Assembly (NCBI GenBank): GCA_964429355.1
Contig: CAYSCH010000005.1
Coordinates: 1-64,000 of the forward strand
Source of the DNA: JAAYAY01 sp964429355
GTDB taxonomy: Bacteria > Planctomycetota > Planctomycetia > Pirellulales > Thermoguttaceae
Length of the DNA: 64,000 bases
Direction: 5' to 3'
A program made the translations under genes and the position numbers. Shown in pieces: positions 8,829-17,359 of this stretch. How positions within the stretch are numbered: the first letter of the stretch is position 1; each line of letters starts with the position of its first letter. The notes below the pieces were generated by a model that searched no databases, had not been told where the DNA came from, and saw nothing but the letters and a program-made list of their open reading frames with translations.

Positions 8829-8861
8829 TTCTACCAACCGGGGTTACCCGGTGGTAGAATG
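8829..8861. promoter_or_regulatory. Near-perfect palindrome between divergent genes
   Basis: Arms 8829-8843 and 8848-8861 (ATTCTACC-A-ACCGGG with CCCGGTGGTAGAAT) pair with a single bulged A around a GTTA loop. Each outer end reads TAGAAT outward, once on each strand. It sits between the GH16 gene (leftward) and the M55 peptidase gene (rightward) and has no T-run, so it reads as an operator or a divergent promoter rather than a terminator. Confidence 0.4.
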
Positions 8862-9152
8862 GCTGTGGGCTTGACCGGACGCCCGGGATCGGCTCACGTG
8901 TCGATGTTGTGGAAGTCCAGCCGAGTTCCATTCCTTTGGAATGGCGCCGGAGCTTCCTTCGTGATCGATTTGCGGCTGATTCTGGCGGCGATCGCTTTGG
9001 CTCCTATGTTCATCGGCGTGTCAGCCTGGACTCTTGCCACACGCCGAGAAGTTGTGGATCGACGAATTGGCAGTTGGCACGAAGCGGATTGGCCTGCTGG
9101 AATCTTCGAGATGACCATCGTGAACGATAATGTTGAAACGAAAGGTGGCGTG

Positions 9153-10001
9153 ATGACAAGTCTTCGCCAGAAAACGATTTGGCCAATCGGCTGCTTGTTG
9201 GTCCTCAGCCTCGGGCTTCCATGTTGGGCTCAGGGGTTCAAGGTCTACATATCGACCGACATGGAAGGATGCAGTGGGGTGACGTGCAGTGAACAGGTCG
9301 CCGGGGACGAGGGCAAGCAACTGATGACCGGGGATATGAACGCTTGCATTGAAGGGTGCTTTGCCGCAGGGGCAACGGAAGTTGTGATTCGGGATCATCA
9401 TGGGGGCGGCGTGAACGTCGATCCACAGGCGATTGACAAACGTGCCAGGCTGATACAAGGCAAGACACCGGAGAGTCGCTTCACGGATATTGAAGGCTCC
9501 GATGCGATGATCTTGCTTGGGTATCACGCAAAGGCACTTACGCCGAACGGCACACTCGCCCATTCCTATTCTTCGGCATCGATCCAGGGAATGTGGCTCA
9601 ATGGTCGGGAAGTGGGTGAGATCGGCGTCGATGCGGCGATTGCGGCGGAACACAACGTCCCTGTGGTAATGGTTTCTGGGGATGACAAGTGCTGTGCGGA
9701 GGCTCGGGCATGGCTTCCCGGTGTAGTCGTCTGCCAGACAAAGGTGGGCACGGGGCCGCAAAGTGCCGATGTGCTGCCGTTGGAGGAAGCCCGTCATCTA
9801 GTCACGCAGAAGACCCAAGAGGCTCTTGCTGATCGAAAAGAGATTCGGCCGATTAAGATAGAATACCCAGCGACAATTCGCTGGGACTACTTGCCAAAAG
9901 GATCTTTACGAACCCACAACCCGGCGTTCCAACCGTACGACAATCCAAGACGGGTGGAAGAGACTGGCGATTCTGTGGAAGCACTGCTGATGACCAATTA
10001 G
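9153..10001 (+). CDS. Secreted M55-family D-aminopeptidase (DppA-like)
   Basis: The 282-residue product starts at ATG 9153 behind AAAGGTGG with a signal peptide ending LGLPCWAQG. The mature part matches the zinc-dependent M55 peptidases: FKVYISTDMEGCSGVT (Asp and Glu metal ligands), VVIRDHHGGGVNVDP, LLGYHAKA, THSYSS-like AHSYSSASIQGMWLNG and VVMVSGDDKCCAEA. M55 enzymes cleave D-amino-acid di- and tripeptides, consistent with peptidoglycan peptide recycling. The signal peptide implies a periplasmic or extracellular location, whereas B. subtilis DppA is cytosolic. Upstream in-frame codons to 8859 exist but give a poor N-terminus. Confidence 0.88.
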   Translation: MTSLRQKTIWPIGCLLVLSLGLPCWAQGFKVYISTDMEGCSGVTCSEQVAGDEGKQLMTGDMNACIEGCFAAGATEVVIRDHHGGGVNVDPQAIDKRARLIQGKTPESRFTDIEGSDAMILLGYHAKALTPNGTLAHSYSSASIQGMWLNGREVGEIGVDAAIAAEHNVPVVMVSGDDKCCAEARAWLPGVVVCQTKVGTGPQSADVLPLEEARHLVTQKTQEALADRKEIRPIKIEYPATIRWDYLPKGSLRTHNPAFQPYDNPRRVEETGDSVEALLMTN

Positions 10002-10052
10002 CCCCACTCTTCCGCCGACCCATTGGCCGTGGATGTTCAAGAGCCGTGTCCC

Positions 10053-10103
10053 ATGAAGATCGTCTTTCTCCACGGCCGGCAATCGGCCCCAGGGGCTGTG
10101 TAG
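10053..10103 (+). pseudogene. 5' remnant of a YqiA-like hydrolase
   Basis: ATG 10053 opens a 16-residue frame, MKIVFLHGRQSAPGAV, then a stop. This is the usual N-terminus (KIVFLHG-QS-PG) of small YqiA-type alpha/beta hydrolases, with nothing recognisable after it before the convergent kinase gene. I read it as a decayed gene stub. Confidence 0.4.
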
Positions 10104-10163
10104 CCGGGCACCTTGCCGGAACAGAGGTGGGGCGATTCGGATGGGCAACCGCGGGCAGACAAG

Positions 10164-11942
10164 TTACCCTTCCGCCGTTCCGTGGTGGATGTGGCGTTGG
10201 ATCGTGCGGATCAGTTCGTGGCGATCGATCGGCTTGGCCAGATACTCATTGCATCCCGCGTCGAGAATTGCCTGGATCTCATGCTTGGAGGCATGGGCGG
10301 AAAGAGCGATGATCGGGCCGCGGTAGCCCATGTCTCGCAGCCTGCGAGTTGCTTCGTGGCCGTCCATTTCGGGCATCTGGATGTCCATGAGGATCACGTC
10401 AAAAACCACTTCTGGGCCGTTGACGGAATCCGACGGAAACACGGCCTCCAGAGCCTCTTTTCCGTGCTTTGCCAACGTCACCGTCAGGCCGGCTTTCGCC
10501 AGGATCAGCGAAATCAGACGCTGGTTGTCGATCCCGTCCTCAACGAGCAGGATTCGGCCGTTGAGCGCCGGAAGCTTGGCAGTCTCTTGGGAGATGGGGG
10601 TCTCCAGCAAGGGCTCGTTTCCGGGTTGGATCATCCGTGCAACGTCGGACAGTGCCACCGGAATAGCCAAGGTGAAGGTGCTCCCCAGCCCCACAGCACT
10701 TTGCATGCGAATCTCGCCACCGAGCAGGCCCGCCACGCGCTGGCAAATCGCCAGTCCAAGGCCGGACCCGCCGTACTTCCTTGCGGTCGACGAGTTCGCC
10801 TGCACAAACGGATCGAAAACTCGTTCCATCTGCTCCGGGGTCATGCCGATGCCCGTGTCGCGGATGTCGACCTCCAGATGCTGGTGCCCGAACCGATTCG
10901 CTGCGAACCGCGCGACGACACGGATCTCCCCTTGCTCGGTGAACTTGACCGCATTCCCCACCAGGTTGATGAGGATCTGCCGCAATCGTAGGGGATCGGT
11001 CACGATCGGCTCCGGAATCGGCGTGTCGTAGTCGACCTGAAGCTTTAGCCCCTTGTGTTCAGCTGCTTCCCGCATCAACACTTCCACGTCCGACAGGATT
11101 TCGACCAGGGAACACGTCACCTTCTCCGTCTCGAGCTTTCCGGCCTCGATCTTCGAAAGGTCCAGGAGATCGTTGATGATTGCCAGCAAATGCCGCCCGT
11201 TCCGGTCGATCGTTCGAGCCGCCTCCAAGTCTTCTCGGTCGCGTAGCCGATGAAGGAGCATTTCCGTGAACCCTAGAATCGCCGTCATTGGCGTGCGGAT
11301 TTCGTGGCTCATGTTGGCGAGAAAATCGCTCTTGGCCTGATTCGCCTCCTCCGCCGCTCGGAAGGACTGTTCCTTGATCGCGTGCTCCTCCTGTTCTCGC
11401 ATCCGCTGCTCGTGTTCCTCAAGGTAGCACGACATCGCGTCGGCCTGCGACATTTCGAGCATCTCGTGCTCGGCCGTCAGATGTCTTGTACGGACCTCGA
11501 GGTAGTTGACGCGCTGCCCGAAATGAAGTGTCGAAGAGACGAACGCTGCAACGACGCGCTGAAAGACATTCGTCGGTGAGAGTTCAACCGGGAGAGCCTC
11601 TGGGGGGAAAAGACATCCCACAATCCGTTCCCGGCCGCCTTGTTCCAGCCGGATCGCCAACGCCTCCTGAGGTCCCATGTCGGTATCAATGCGGAAGCGG
11701 CAATAGGATTCGCTGCCGAGTCGTTCGTGGAGGGCGCGCAGCAGGAGCCTTGCCGCCGGCAAGTTCACCTGACCGCAGAGGTCGTCGGCAAACGTGAGCT
11801 GTCCTGCCGACTCGCCGATCAGGATCAGAGTCGGGGTGAGGTCCCGGAACGATTCGGCGGCCACGGAGGCCGGTTGGATGTCGGCGCCGCTGTCGGCCGC
11901 TTGAATCAGATCGTTGATGTCCTGGAGAATCGCTTCCATCAT
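10164..11942 (-). CDS. Soluble hybrid histidine kinase with C-terminal receiver domain
   Basis: 592 residues with no membrane segment, so cytosolic. Order: an uncharacterised N-terminal domain (about 1-145), a coiled linker rich in Glu and Gln (150-205), HisKA with the phospho-His in SHEIRTPMTAILGF (about 212), HATPase with N box (NLVGNAVKFTEQG), G1 (DTGIGMTPEQ) and G2 (GGSGLGLAI), then a receiver domain with Asp in VILMDIQMPEMDG (about 519) and Lys in LAKPID. It lies eight bases downstream of the HDOD gene stop, so the two form an operon. The sensor input is unknown; the N-terminal part may sense a partner protein. Confidence 0.93.
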   Translation of the reverse strand: MMEAILQDINDLIQAADSGADIQPASVAAESFRDLTPTLILIGESAGQLTFADDLCGQVNLPAARLLLRALHERLGSESYCRFRIDTDMGPQEALAIRLEQGGRERIVGCLFPPEALPVELSPTNVFQRVVAAFVSSTLHFGQRVNYLEVRTRHLTAEHEMLEMSQADAMSCYLEEHEQRMREQEEHAIKEQSFRAAEEANQAKSDFLANMSHEIRTPMTAILGFTEMLLHRLRDREDLEAARTIDRNGRHLLAIINDLLDLSKIEAGKLETEKVTCSLVEILSDVEVLMREAAEHKGLKLQVDYDTPIPEPIVTDPLRLRQILINLVGNAVKFTEQGEIRVVARFAANRFGHQHLEVDIRDTGIGMTPEQMERVFDPFVQANSSTARKYGGSGLGLAICQRVAGLLGGEIRMQSAVGLGSTFTLAIPVALSDVARMIQPGNEPLLETPISQETAKLPALNGRILLVEDGIDNQRLISLILAKAGLTVTLAKHGKEALEAVFPSDSVNGPEVVFDVILMDIQMPEMDGHEATRRLRDMGYRGPIIALSAHASKHEIQAILDAGCNEYLAKPIDRHELIRTIQRHIHHGTAEG

Positions 11943-11950
11943 TGGGGGTG

Positions 11951-12835
11951 TCAGATAGTGAAGAGCCCCATGTTGACCGAGACGGCTTCGTCCAAATCAT
12001 GGGAGAGGATCGAAATGTCTTCCCGGCCCAGGTTCAAGTGCGAGAGAAGAGGCTGCGAAAAGCGCACCAGCTTGCGTCCCACCGAAGATATCCCTTTCAG
12101 TGTGCAAATCAGGTTCGCCACCTCCACGCATCGCACCGTATCGGCTTCATCACCGCGATACCCTTCCGAATTGTGGTGAAAGCGTATCCCCGCCCGAACG
12201 GCTTCGGGGAATCCCCAGTCCTCCGCGATCTTCTGGCCCAGCATGGTGTGGTCGTAGTTCAGGTGCTCTCGTTCCACCTCCGTCAGAAGATGCTGGTCGT
12301 CGAGCGCTGAAACCATGCTGGCAAATCGCTCGTGGTCGTGCTCGTCTTCCAGAATGATGCCGATATCGTGCAGCAATCCTGCCAGAAAGACGTCCTCGAA
12401 GTTTGCCTTTCTCAGACGCATGGCGATCAATCGCGCACACAATCCGACGGAAACCAGATGCTTCCATAGCTCCGAACGGTTGTAGGTTCCGTGCGTGTCG
12501 CCTGCCTTGAAGAGTTCACCTACGCTCGCCGTGATCGCCAGGTTGCGAATCTGTTTCACCCCGAGGTAGGCAATCGCCTGCTGAAGATTCGTGATCCGAG
12601 TCCGCACTGCGTAAGCCGACGAGTTCACGGATCGAAGAACACGCGAGGCAAACGCCGCATCGCTCTCCATGACGGCCTTCATCTCGGCCGCTCCCGAATC
12701 CGGATCGTTGGCCACCTCCACGATCTTCAAGGCGACCGTGGGAAGCGTCGAAATCCCGTTCACCCGCCGTGTAATCCGATCGAGAGTCGCCACAGGACTC
12801 GTTTCCGATAGTGTCGCACCCACCCTCACCGTCAT
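11951..12835 (-). CDS. HDOD-domain signalling protein
   Basis: 294 residues. The HDOD domain covers roughly 20-240: LPTVALKIVEVANDPDSGAAEM, LRSVNSSAYAVRTRITNLQQAIAYLGVKQIRNL and FLAGLLHDIGIILED. HDOD proteins are non-enzymatic relatives of HD hydrolases and are common near two-component and cyclic-di-GMP genes. Here a HDIG and a later HHNSEGY motif survive, so residual metal binding is possible. Start ATG 12835 has GGGAGA seven bases upstream; a longer frame to 12889 is less likely. The hybrid kinase at 11942 follows directly, suggesting a joint sensory unit. Confidence 0.88.
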   Translation of the reverse strand: MTVRVGATLSETSPVATLDRITRRVNGISTLPTVALKIVEVANDPDSGAAEMKAVMESDAAFASRVLRSVNSSAYAVRTRITNLQQAIAYLGVKQIRNLAITASVGELFKAGDTHGTYNRSELWKHLVSVGLCARLIAMRLRKANFEDVFLAGLLHDIGIILEDEHDHERFASMVSALDDQHLLTEVEREHLNYDHTMLGQKIAEDWGFPEAVRAGIRFHHNSEGYRGDEADTVRCVEVANLICTLKGISSVGRKLVRFSQPLLSHLNLGREDISILSHDLDEAVSVNMGLFTI

Positions 12836-13404
12836 CTGTTCTCCCTTCAATGCACCGGGACGCATTCTCCTCTCAGGTCTCGTTCTCAAATCGGAGACGA
12901 TCTGGCAGGGATCTGCTGGCCGTCACCAAAATACACAACGATCTTACCGAACAAACATAGGTTAGATTCTGCGCATTATCACTGCGGACGCCAGATTTGC
13001 CGGATCGGATGGCAATGACCGGCTCCGTACGCCTCCTGACAGCTCGTTGCCCCCTCCACAGAAGGATCAAAGTCCATGCCGCGGGCTACGGTGGTGCTCC
13101 AGGGTATATGGTGACGGCCGCGGAGGCCCTCACGGTCGGCAAGGAATGGAATCAGAAGCTTCCCGAGCAACCCACACTTGGCGCCCATGACGAGAATCGC
13201 GCCGGATGGAAGGGGCGGCGAATACACACACGGAATGTGTTTCTGACACCACACTGGAACCTGCCCCGAAAACGGTCTGCCGGCGAAAGCGACTTTGCCG
13301 GGCACCGAGTGCTTATGGCGCCACGCTTGCCGTCTTGTCTGTCATTGCCGCTCTGGAATACTCGCCCTTCGCGAGCTTCATGCCGAAATTAGGTCGCACC
13401 TTGT
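12836..13404. other. Intergenic, no supported gene
   Basis: 570 bases between the HDOD gene start and the PilZ gene end. Frames of 100-130 codons exist on both strands but lack a ribosome site, domain pattern or sensible start. The AT-rich stretch near 12940-12985 probably holds the HDOD promoter. Confidence 0.5.
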
Positions 13405-13818
13405 TCAGCGCAGTCCCTTTTCGCTGGGATCGTCGAGCAGCTCGCTGAACTCTCCGCCAATATCGAAGCAGTGAGCCCCGATCCGGCGGCACCTCTTGAC
13501 TACGAACACTCGCTGTAACCCGCGCGGGAAGACAATCAGCGCCTGTTCGAGCGGGTACATCTCTTCGCTGTGCAGGAACCCCATGCCACACCGAGATACG
13601 TTCTGTACGATGATCCGCATCCATTCCCGGGATCGCCGCAACGACGGTAGTCCGTCCTGGTACTTGAGAATCGCATCCACGGCGCACGGGACTCGAGGAA
13701 ACCGCCGTTTGTCTTTGTCGAGATCGACAAGGTGAATCGAGCCGCAATTCTCCTTCCGGGTGTCGGGTGGCACCACGATTTCGCACGGAACCCTCGCGAT
13801 CGCTTCTGGAATCGTCAT
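13405..13818 (-). CDS. PilZ-domain cyclic-di-GMP receptor
   Basis: 137 residues. The PilZ ligand motifs are present: an arginine cluster KDKRRFPRVPC (RxxxR, about residues 37-43) and, after a beta strand, NVSRCGMGF (N-x-S-x-x-G). PilZ domains bind cyclic di-GMP and pass the signal to motility, adhesion or polysaccharide machinery. The start codon overlaps the stop of the upstream HD-GYP gene by four bases, giving translational coupling of a cyclic-di-GMP hydrolase and receptor. Residues 1-30 are extra and unassigned. Confidence 0.82.
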   Translation of the reverse strand: MTIPEAIARVPCEIVVPPDTRKENCGSIHLVDLDKDKRRFPRVPCAVDAILKYQDGLPSLRRSREWMRIIVQNVSRCGMGFLHSEEMYPLEQALIVFPRGLQRVFVVKRCRRIGAHCFDIGGEFSELLDDPSEKGLR

Positions 13819-14795
13819 TCCTTCACCACCGATTTCAAGGCCTTCACGAACTCCCCGTCGAATTCCCGGTTACATCCGGTTTCCAGGACTTCCCAGACTT
13901 TGCTGGCAGGCAAGCCGCCTCGATAAGGACGTGCGGAAACCATCGCGTCATAGACGTCCGCAACGGCACAGATCCGTGCCCACGGGTGAATCTCTTCGCC
14001 GACGGTCCCCACCGGATAGCCGCGGCCGTCCCATCGCTCGTGATGTTGATAGACCATCATCAATTGGCCCCAAATCAGATCGTGTCGACCGCACAGCTCA
14101 ATGAAACCGAGTTTTGGATGCTGCTGAATCGTCTCCCACTGCTCGGCCGACAGCGGTTTCTTCTCGTTCAACAGGGCAGGGGCTATCTGCCGCTTGCCGA
14201 TGTCATGAAGGACCGCCCCTGAAGCCAGGGCGACAATCCCATCGTGCACGCCGAGTCCGATCTGTTGTGCAATCAAGAGAGACAGGACGCTCACATTGGT
14301 CGCATGGGTATAGGTGTAATAGTCATGTTCCATCAGTCTGAGGACTTCGCTGACGGCAAGATTCTCCTCGGAGATGATGGCAGCCAGCTCGTCCCCATAC
14401 TCGGCGGCAAAATCGACCAGCTTGCCCGGATTGCGATGGCCAAAAGCCGACTGAAAAACCGCCTGGTTGGCGATCTTGAGGACGTGGAATCGTCTCGGAC
14501 CGGGAACCTCGTGATTACGAAGGACCGTTTGGACCAGGTAGTCCCGATAGGCGACATGATCGGCAACTCGGATGAAGAGCGTCGTGGTGCCTTGTTCCGA
14601 CAGTCGATCGAAGTCGCTGGATTCCAGCACCAGTCGGCGTTCCCTGTAAAGAACCGGAGACGCGGCCGGGTCGACGCGCAGATAGAGGTCGAACGGCAAC
14701 TCCGTCGAGGCGAGGATCGTATCCACCCCAATGGGGAGGTAGTCCGATCGACCAGAAGACGGTCTCGCGGGACTCGACTCGATACCTGCGCCCAC
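13815..14795 (-). CDS. HD-GYP domain cyclic-di-GMP phosphodiesterase
   Basis: 326 residues. The C-terminal half is an HD-GYP domain: HATNVSVLSLLIAQQIG, the HD pair in VLHDIGKRQIAP, a further metal His in IQQHPKLG, and the diagnostic HHERWDGRGYPVG. All motifs are intact, so hydrolysis of cyclic di-GMP is expected. Residues 20-150 form an N-terminal domain similar in outline to the DUF3391-type module often found before HD-GYP. The start is taken at GTG 14795 without a clear ribosome site. The gene overlaps the PilZ gene by four bases. Confidence 0.9.
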   Translation of the reverse strand: MGAGIESSPARPSSGRSDYLPIGVDTILASTELPFDLYLRVDPAASPVLYRERRLVLESSDFDRLSEQGTTTLFIRVADHVAYRDYLVQTVLRNHEVPGPRRFHVLKIANQAVFQSAFGHRNPGKLVDFAAEYGDELAAIISEENLAVSEVLRLMEHDYYTYTHATNVSVLSLLIAQQIGLGVHDGIVALASGAVLHDIGKRQIAPALLNEKKPLSAEQWETIQQHPKLGFIELCGRHDLIWGQLMMVYQHHERWDGRGYPVGTVGEEIHPWARICAVADVYDAMVSARPYRGGLPASKVWEVLETGCNREFDGEFVKALKSVVKE

Positions 14796-15088
14796 CGCAC
14801 GTGTCTCCTGCCCGAGACTGAATCGTGGAACAGAGAACTGCTAGGCAAGAGCGTTCATCTTAAACACACTGCACTACTTGCCGCCCGAACGAATGGAACC
14901 AAATATAGTACGACCACATTCCTTCGATCGACATACAGACGGGCTTGACGTTAGGATTAATTGCACCCACAAGAGGGGGTGCCGCAAGGGTGGTGTCTTG
15001 TTCAAACCCCGCGAATCGCCAAAACCGACGTGCAATGAGCGCGAATTATCGGAGAAACCTCCAAGGTGTGGGTTGTCAACGTGTCACT
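14796..15088. other. Intergenic, likely promoter of the HD-GYP/PilZ pair
   Basis: About 290 bases with no supported gene. An AT-rich segment (14880-14960) lies upstream of the leftward HD-GYP gene. Confidence 0.4.
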
Positions 15089-17359
15089 TCAGGCTTTTTT
15101 CTCCGCCTTCTCGGCGAAGTCCTTGAGCGGGAAATCGTCGGGAAGCTCCTTGCCGCGCAATTCGAGCACCCTGCGATAAACGGCAATCGTCTCGCTGATC
15201 TGCTTGGTCACAATCGGGTCGGAGCCCATAAGCAGGCTCGGATGGCGGTCCAGAAGAGCACGCCAGAGCTTCATGCTCTCCTCGAGTTGACTCTGGGCTT
15301 CGGGATACTCGCTGTTGTTGGCGTGCTGGGCGGCCTTTGCCATCAGCTTGGCGGCCTCCGTGACTTCCGGAGTGTGGGTCATCTGGAGATGGACGAACTG
15401 CCCGAGGGCGTACTCCGGCGGGATGGTCTTGCCGGCCTTGGCCAGGGCGGCTGCATATCCTTCCACGGTGGCCAGGATCTCGTTGCCGATTCCGCGGTCG
15501 ATCATGAGGGTCAATGCCCGGAACGCTTTCAGGCCTTCAAACCAGGCAGTCACGGCACTCTCGTAACCACTAATGGCCTTCTCCGTGTCGCCTTTGGCAA
15601 GGGACTCGGCGGCAAACCGGTCGGCCTCTCGAGCCTTGGCCACGCCTCCCGCAGTCTCCTTGGAGGCCATCTTCCCGTAGAAGGATGCCAAGGGGAAGTC
15701 TTCGGGAAACAGCTCATCCCGTTGCTCGAGGAGGGTTACGTAGCTGTTGACGATTTCTGTCAGGTCATCCGTCGTGTCCCGATCATCGATCAATCTCTGG
15801 CAGTCCTCACGAGCGAGCAACTTGCCCCAGGCCTCGAGCCCGCGGCGGAAGTAATCCTGTGCTTCGGGAAGGAGCCCGTTGGCGAGGGCTTCTCGGCCGG
15901 TAAAGACATACTCGCGAGCGGTGAGAGTTTCCGGCAACTGCTCGTAGCGGGACCTGAATTCCCACTCCTCGTAGTTCACCGTGCCCCGATAGCTGCCGAT
16001 GATTCTCTGCTTGTGCTCCAGTTCGCTGGCCTTTTCGACGAGTTTGAAAGCACGCTGGCGCGGCTCACCCTTCAACTGGCGAGCAAGATCGTCCAGATTG
16101 ATCCGCATGGCCTCGTGGGCCCGGTAGGCTGCTTCGCCTATCGTTCGCATCGCCTGTTCCACGAGTTGGGTATCGCGGCTGGTCCGCATGGCTTTTGGCA
16201 CTTCGAGAGCGGCAGCCTGCTGCTTCGTGACGACGGGTCGCACGAGTTCGATGCTGTCGTTCCGCCAGTCCGACACGAGTTTGTCGAGTTGCGCGGCAGT
16301 CGCCCGCATTTCGAAGGGAGTCTCTCCGGAGCCAACGAGGTATCGCCAACAGTCGCGATCGGATTTCTCCAGATTATCCCACCGCTCCCGGAGGAGCTTG
16401 TCCCGAAGATCCGGCTGCAACGTATCGAATTCCTCGTCGATCAGCCGCAACTCCGCGCCGAGCTCCTCATAGTCGTTGAGAACAATCTTGATGATCTCGT
16501 CCTGTTCGTCGCGATAGGTGGTGCGAATGGGCATGGCCCCGAATTCTTCGGTCCACTCGCGGTGGGCGAGCTCCCAGAACTGGCCGGCTTTCTCGCCAAA
16601 ATAGGTGCCGTCGCTCTCGACGTTCCTGGCGTATTCCATCTGGCACTTGGGACGGCGGGCATAGAAGATGTTTTCGCCCATCTTGCCTATGCTCTCGCCC
16701 TCGCTGACGAGTTTCTCCGCCTTGACATACCAGCTCTTTCCGACCAGCCAGTTGTCGCGTTCTTCATACGACGGAGTACGGTACTTGTTGTGGAATTCGT
16801 CGTCCGCCTTGAAGAGCTTGCGGAACTGAGCCTTCTCGTCCGCAGTACCGATCTTTTGGGCAATATCCCAACCGACCTGGCAATGGAGTACCGGGTTGCG
16901 TTCGTTGTACTCGACCCCCTGAATCAGAAACTCGATTCCCTTGATTACCCAGCGGTAACGCTCGCGGTAATCATCGAATTCGGCCGACACGTTGTAGGCC
17001 ATGTTCCACGACTGGAACTTCCACACGGAGATGAAGTGCGGTTCCAGACGGATAATCTGGTTCAGCGTTGCTGCCAGTCCCGTCCAATCTTTTTTCTTCT
17101 GATAGTCGACCGATTTCTGCCAGAGAATCGCCGTCGCCACGCCGCGCATTCCGAACGTACTGAGCTTCATGGCTTCGCTCGTCGGATCGATTTCGCCAAT
17201 CTGGGCCTCGCTGAGACCCTGGGTCTCGCGGAGTTGCGAGAGCTTGCCGCCCGGACGCCCCGTACTGGTTGGACGGGCGAGGAGGAACAGTGGAATCAGC
17301 AAAAGGCCGATTGCCACCACGTAGGCGACCTTGCGGGCAAAGGTCCGTTGGGGGGTCAT
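15089..17359 (-). CDS. Large membrane-anchored helical-repeat protein, third gene of an ABC operon
   Basis: 756 residues. An N-terminal membrane anchor (about 10-30, VAYVVAIGLLLIPLFLLA) is followed by a long, charged, helix-rich region with tetratricopeptide-like pairs, such as WTGLAATLNQIIRLEPHFISVWKFQ around residue 93 and repeats near 480-560 and 640-740. No catalytic motif is visible. Its start overlaps the upstream permease stop by four bases (ATGA), so it is co-translated with the ABC permease and probably works with it as an envelope scaffold. Similar proteins follow ABC-2 genes in other planctomycetes as far as I recall; the function is unknown. Confidence 0.75.
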   Translation of the reverse strand: MTPQRTFARKVAYVVAIGLLLIPLFLLARPTSTGRPGGKLSQLRETQGLSEAQIGEIDPTSEAMKLSTFGMRGVATAILWQKSVDYQKKKDWTGLAATLNQIIRLEPHFISVWKFQSWNMAYNVSAEFDDYRERYRWVIKGIEFLIQGVEYNERNPVLHCQVGWDIAQKIGTADEKAQFRKLFKADDEFHNKYRTPSYEERDNWLVGKSWYVKAEKLVSEGESIGKMGENIFYARRPKCQMEYARNVESDGTYFGEKAGQFWELAHREWTEEFGAMPIRTTYRDEQDEIIKIVLNDYEELGAELRLIDEEFDTLQPDLRDKLLRERWDNLEKSDRDCWRYLVGSGETPFEMRATAAQLDKLVSDWRNDSIELVRPVVTKQQAAALEVPKAMRTSRDTQLVEQAMRTIGEAAYRAHEAMRINLDDLARQLKGEPRQRAFKLVEKASELEHKQRIIGSYRGTVNYEEWEFRSRYEQLPETLTAREYVFTGREALANGLLPEAQDYFRRGLEAWGKLLAREDCQRLIDDRDTTDDLTEIVNSYVTLLEQRDELFPEDFPLASFYGKMASKETAGGVAKAREADRFAAESLAKGDTEKAISGYESAVTAWFEGLKAFRALTLMIDRGIGNEILATVEGYAAALAKAGKTIPPEYALGQFVHLQMTHTPEVTEAAKLMAKAAQHANNSEYPEAQSQLEESMKLWRALLDRHPSLLMGSDPIVTKQISETIAVYRRVLELRGKELPDDFPLKDFAEKAEKKA

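Noticed and set aside
12997..13392. A 131-codon frame in the gap before the PilZ gene
   Set aside because: No ribosome site, odd composition, and a competing frame on the other strand; neither is convincing.
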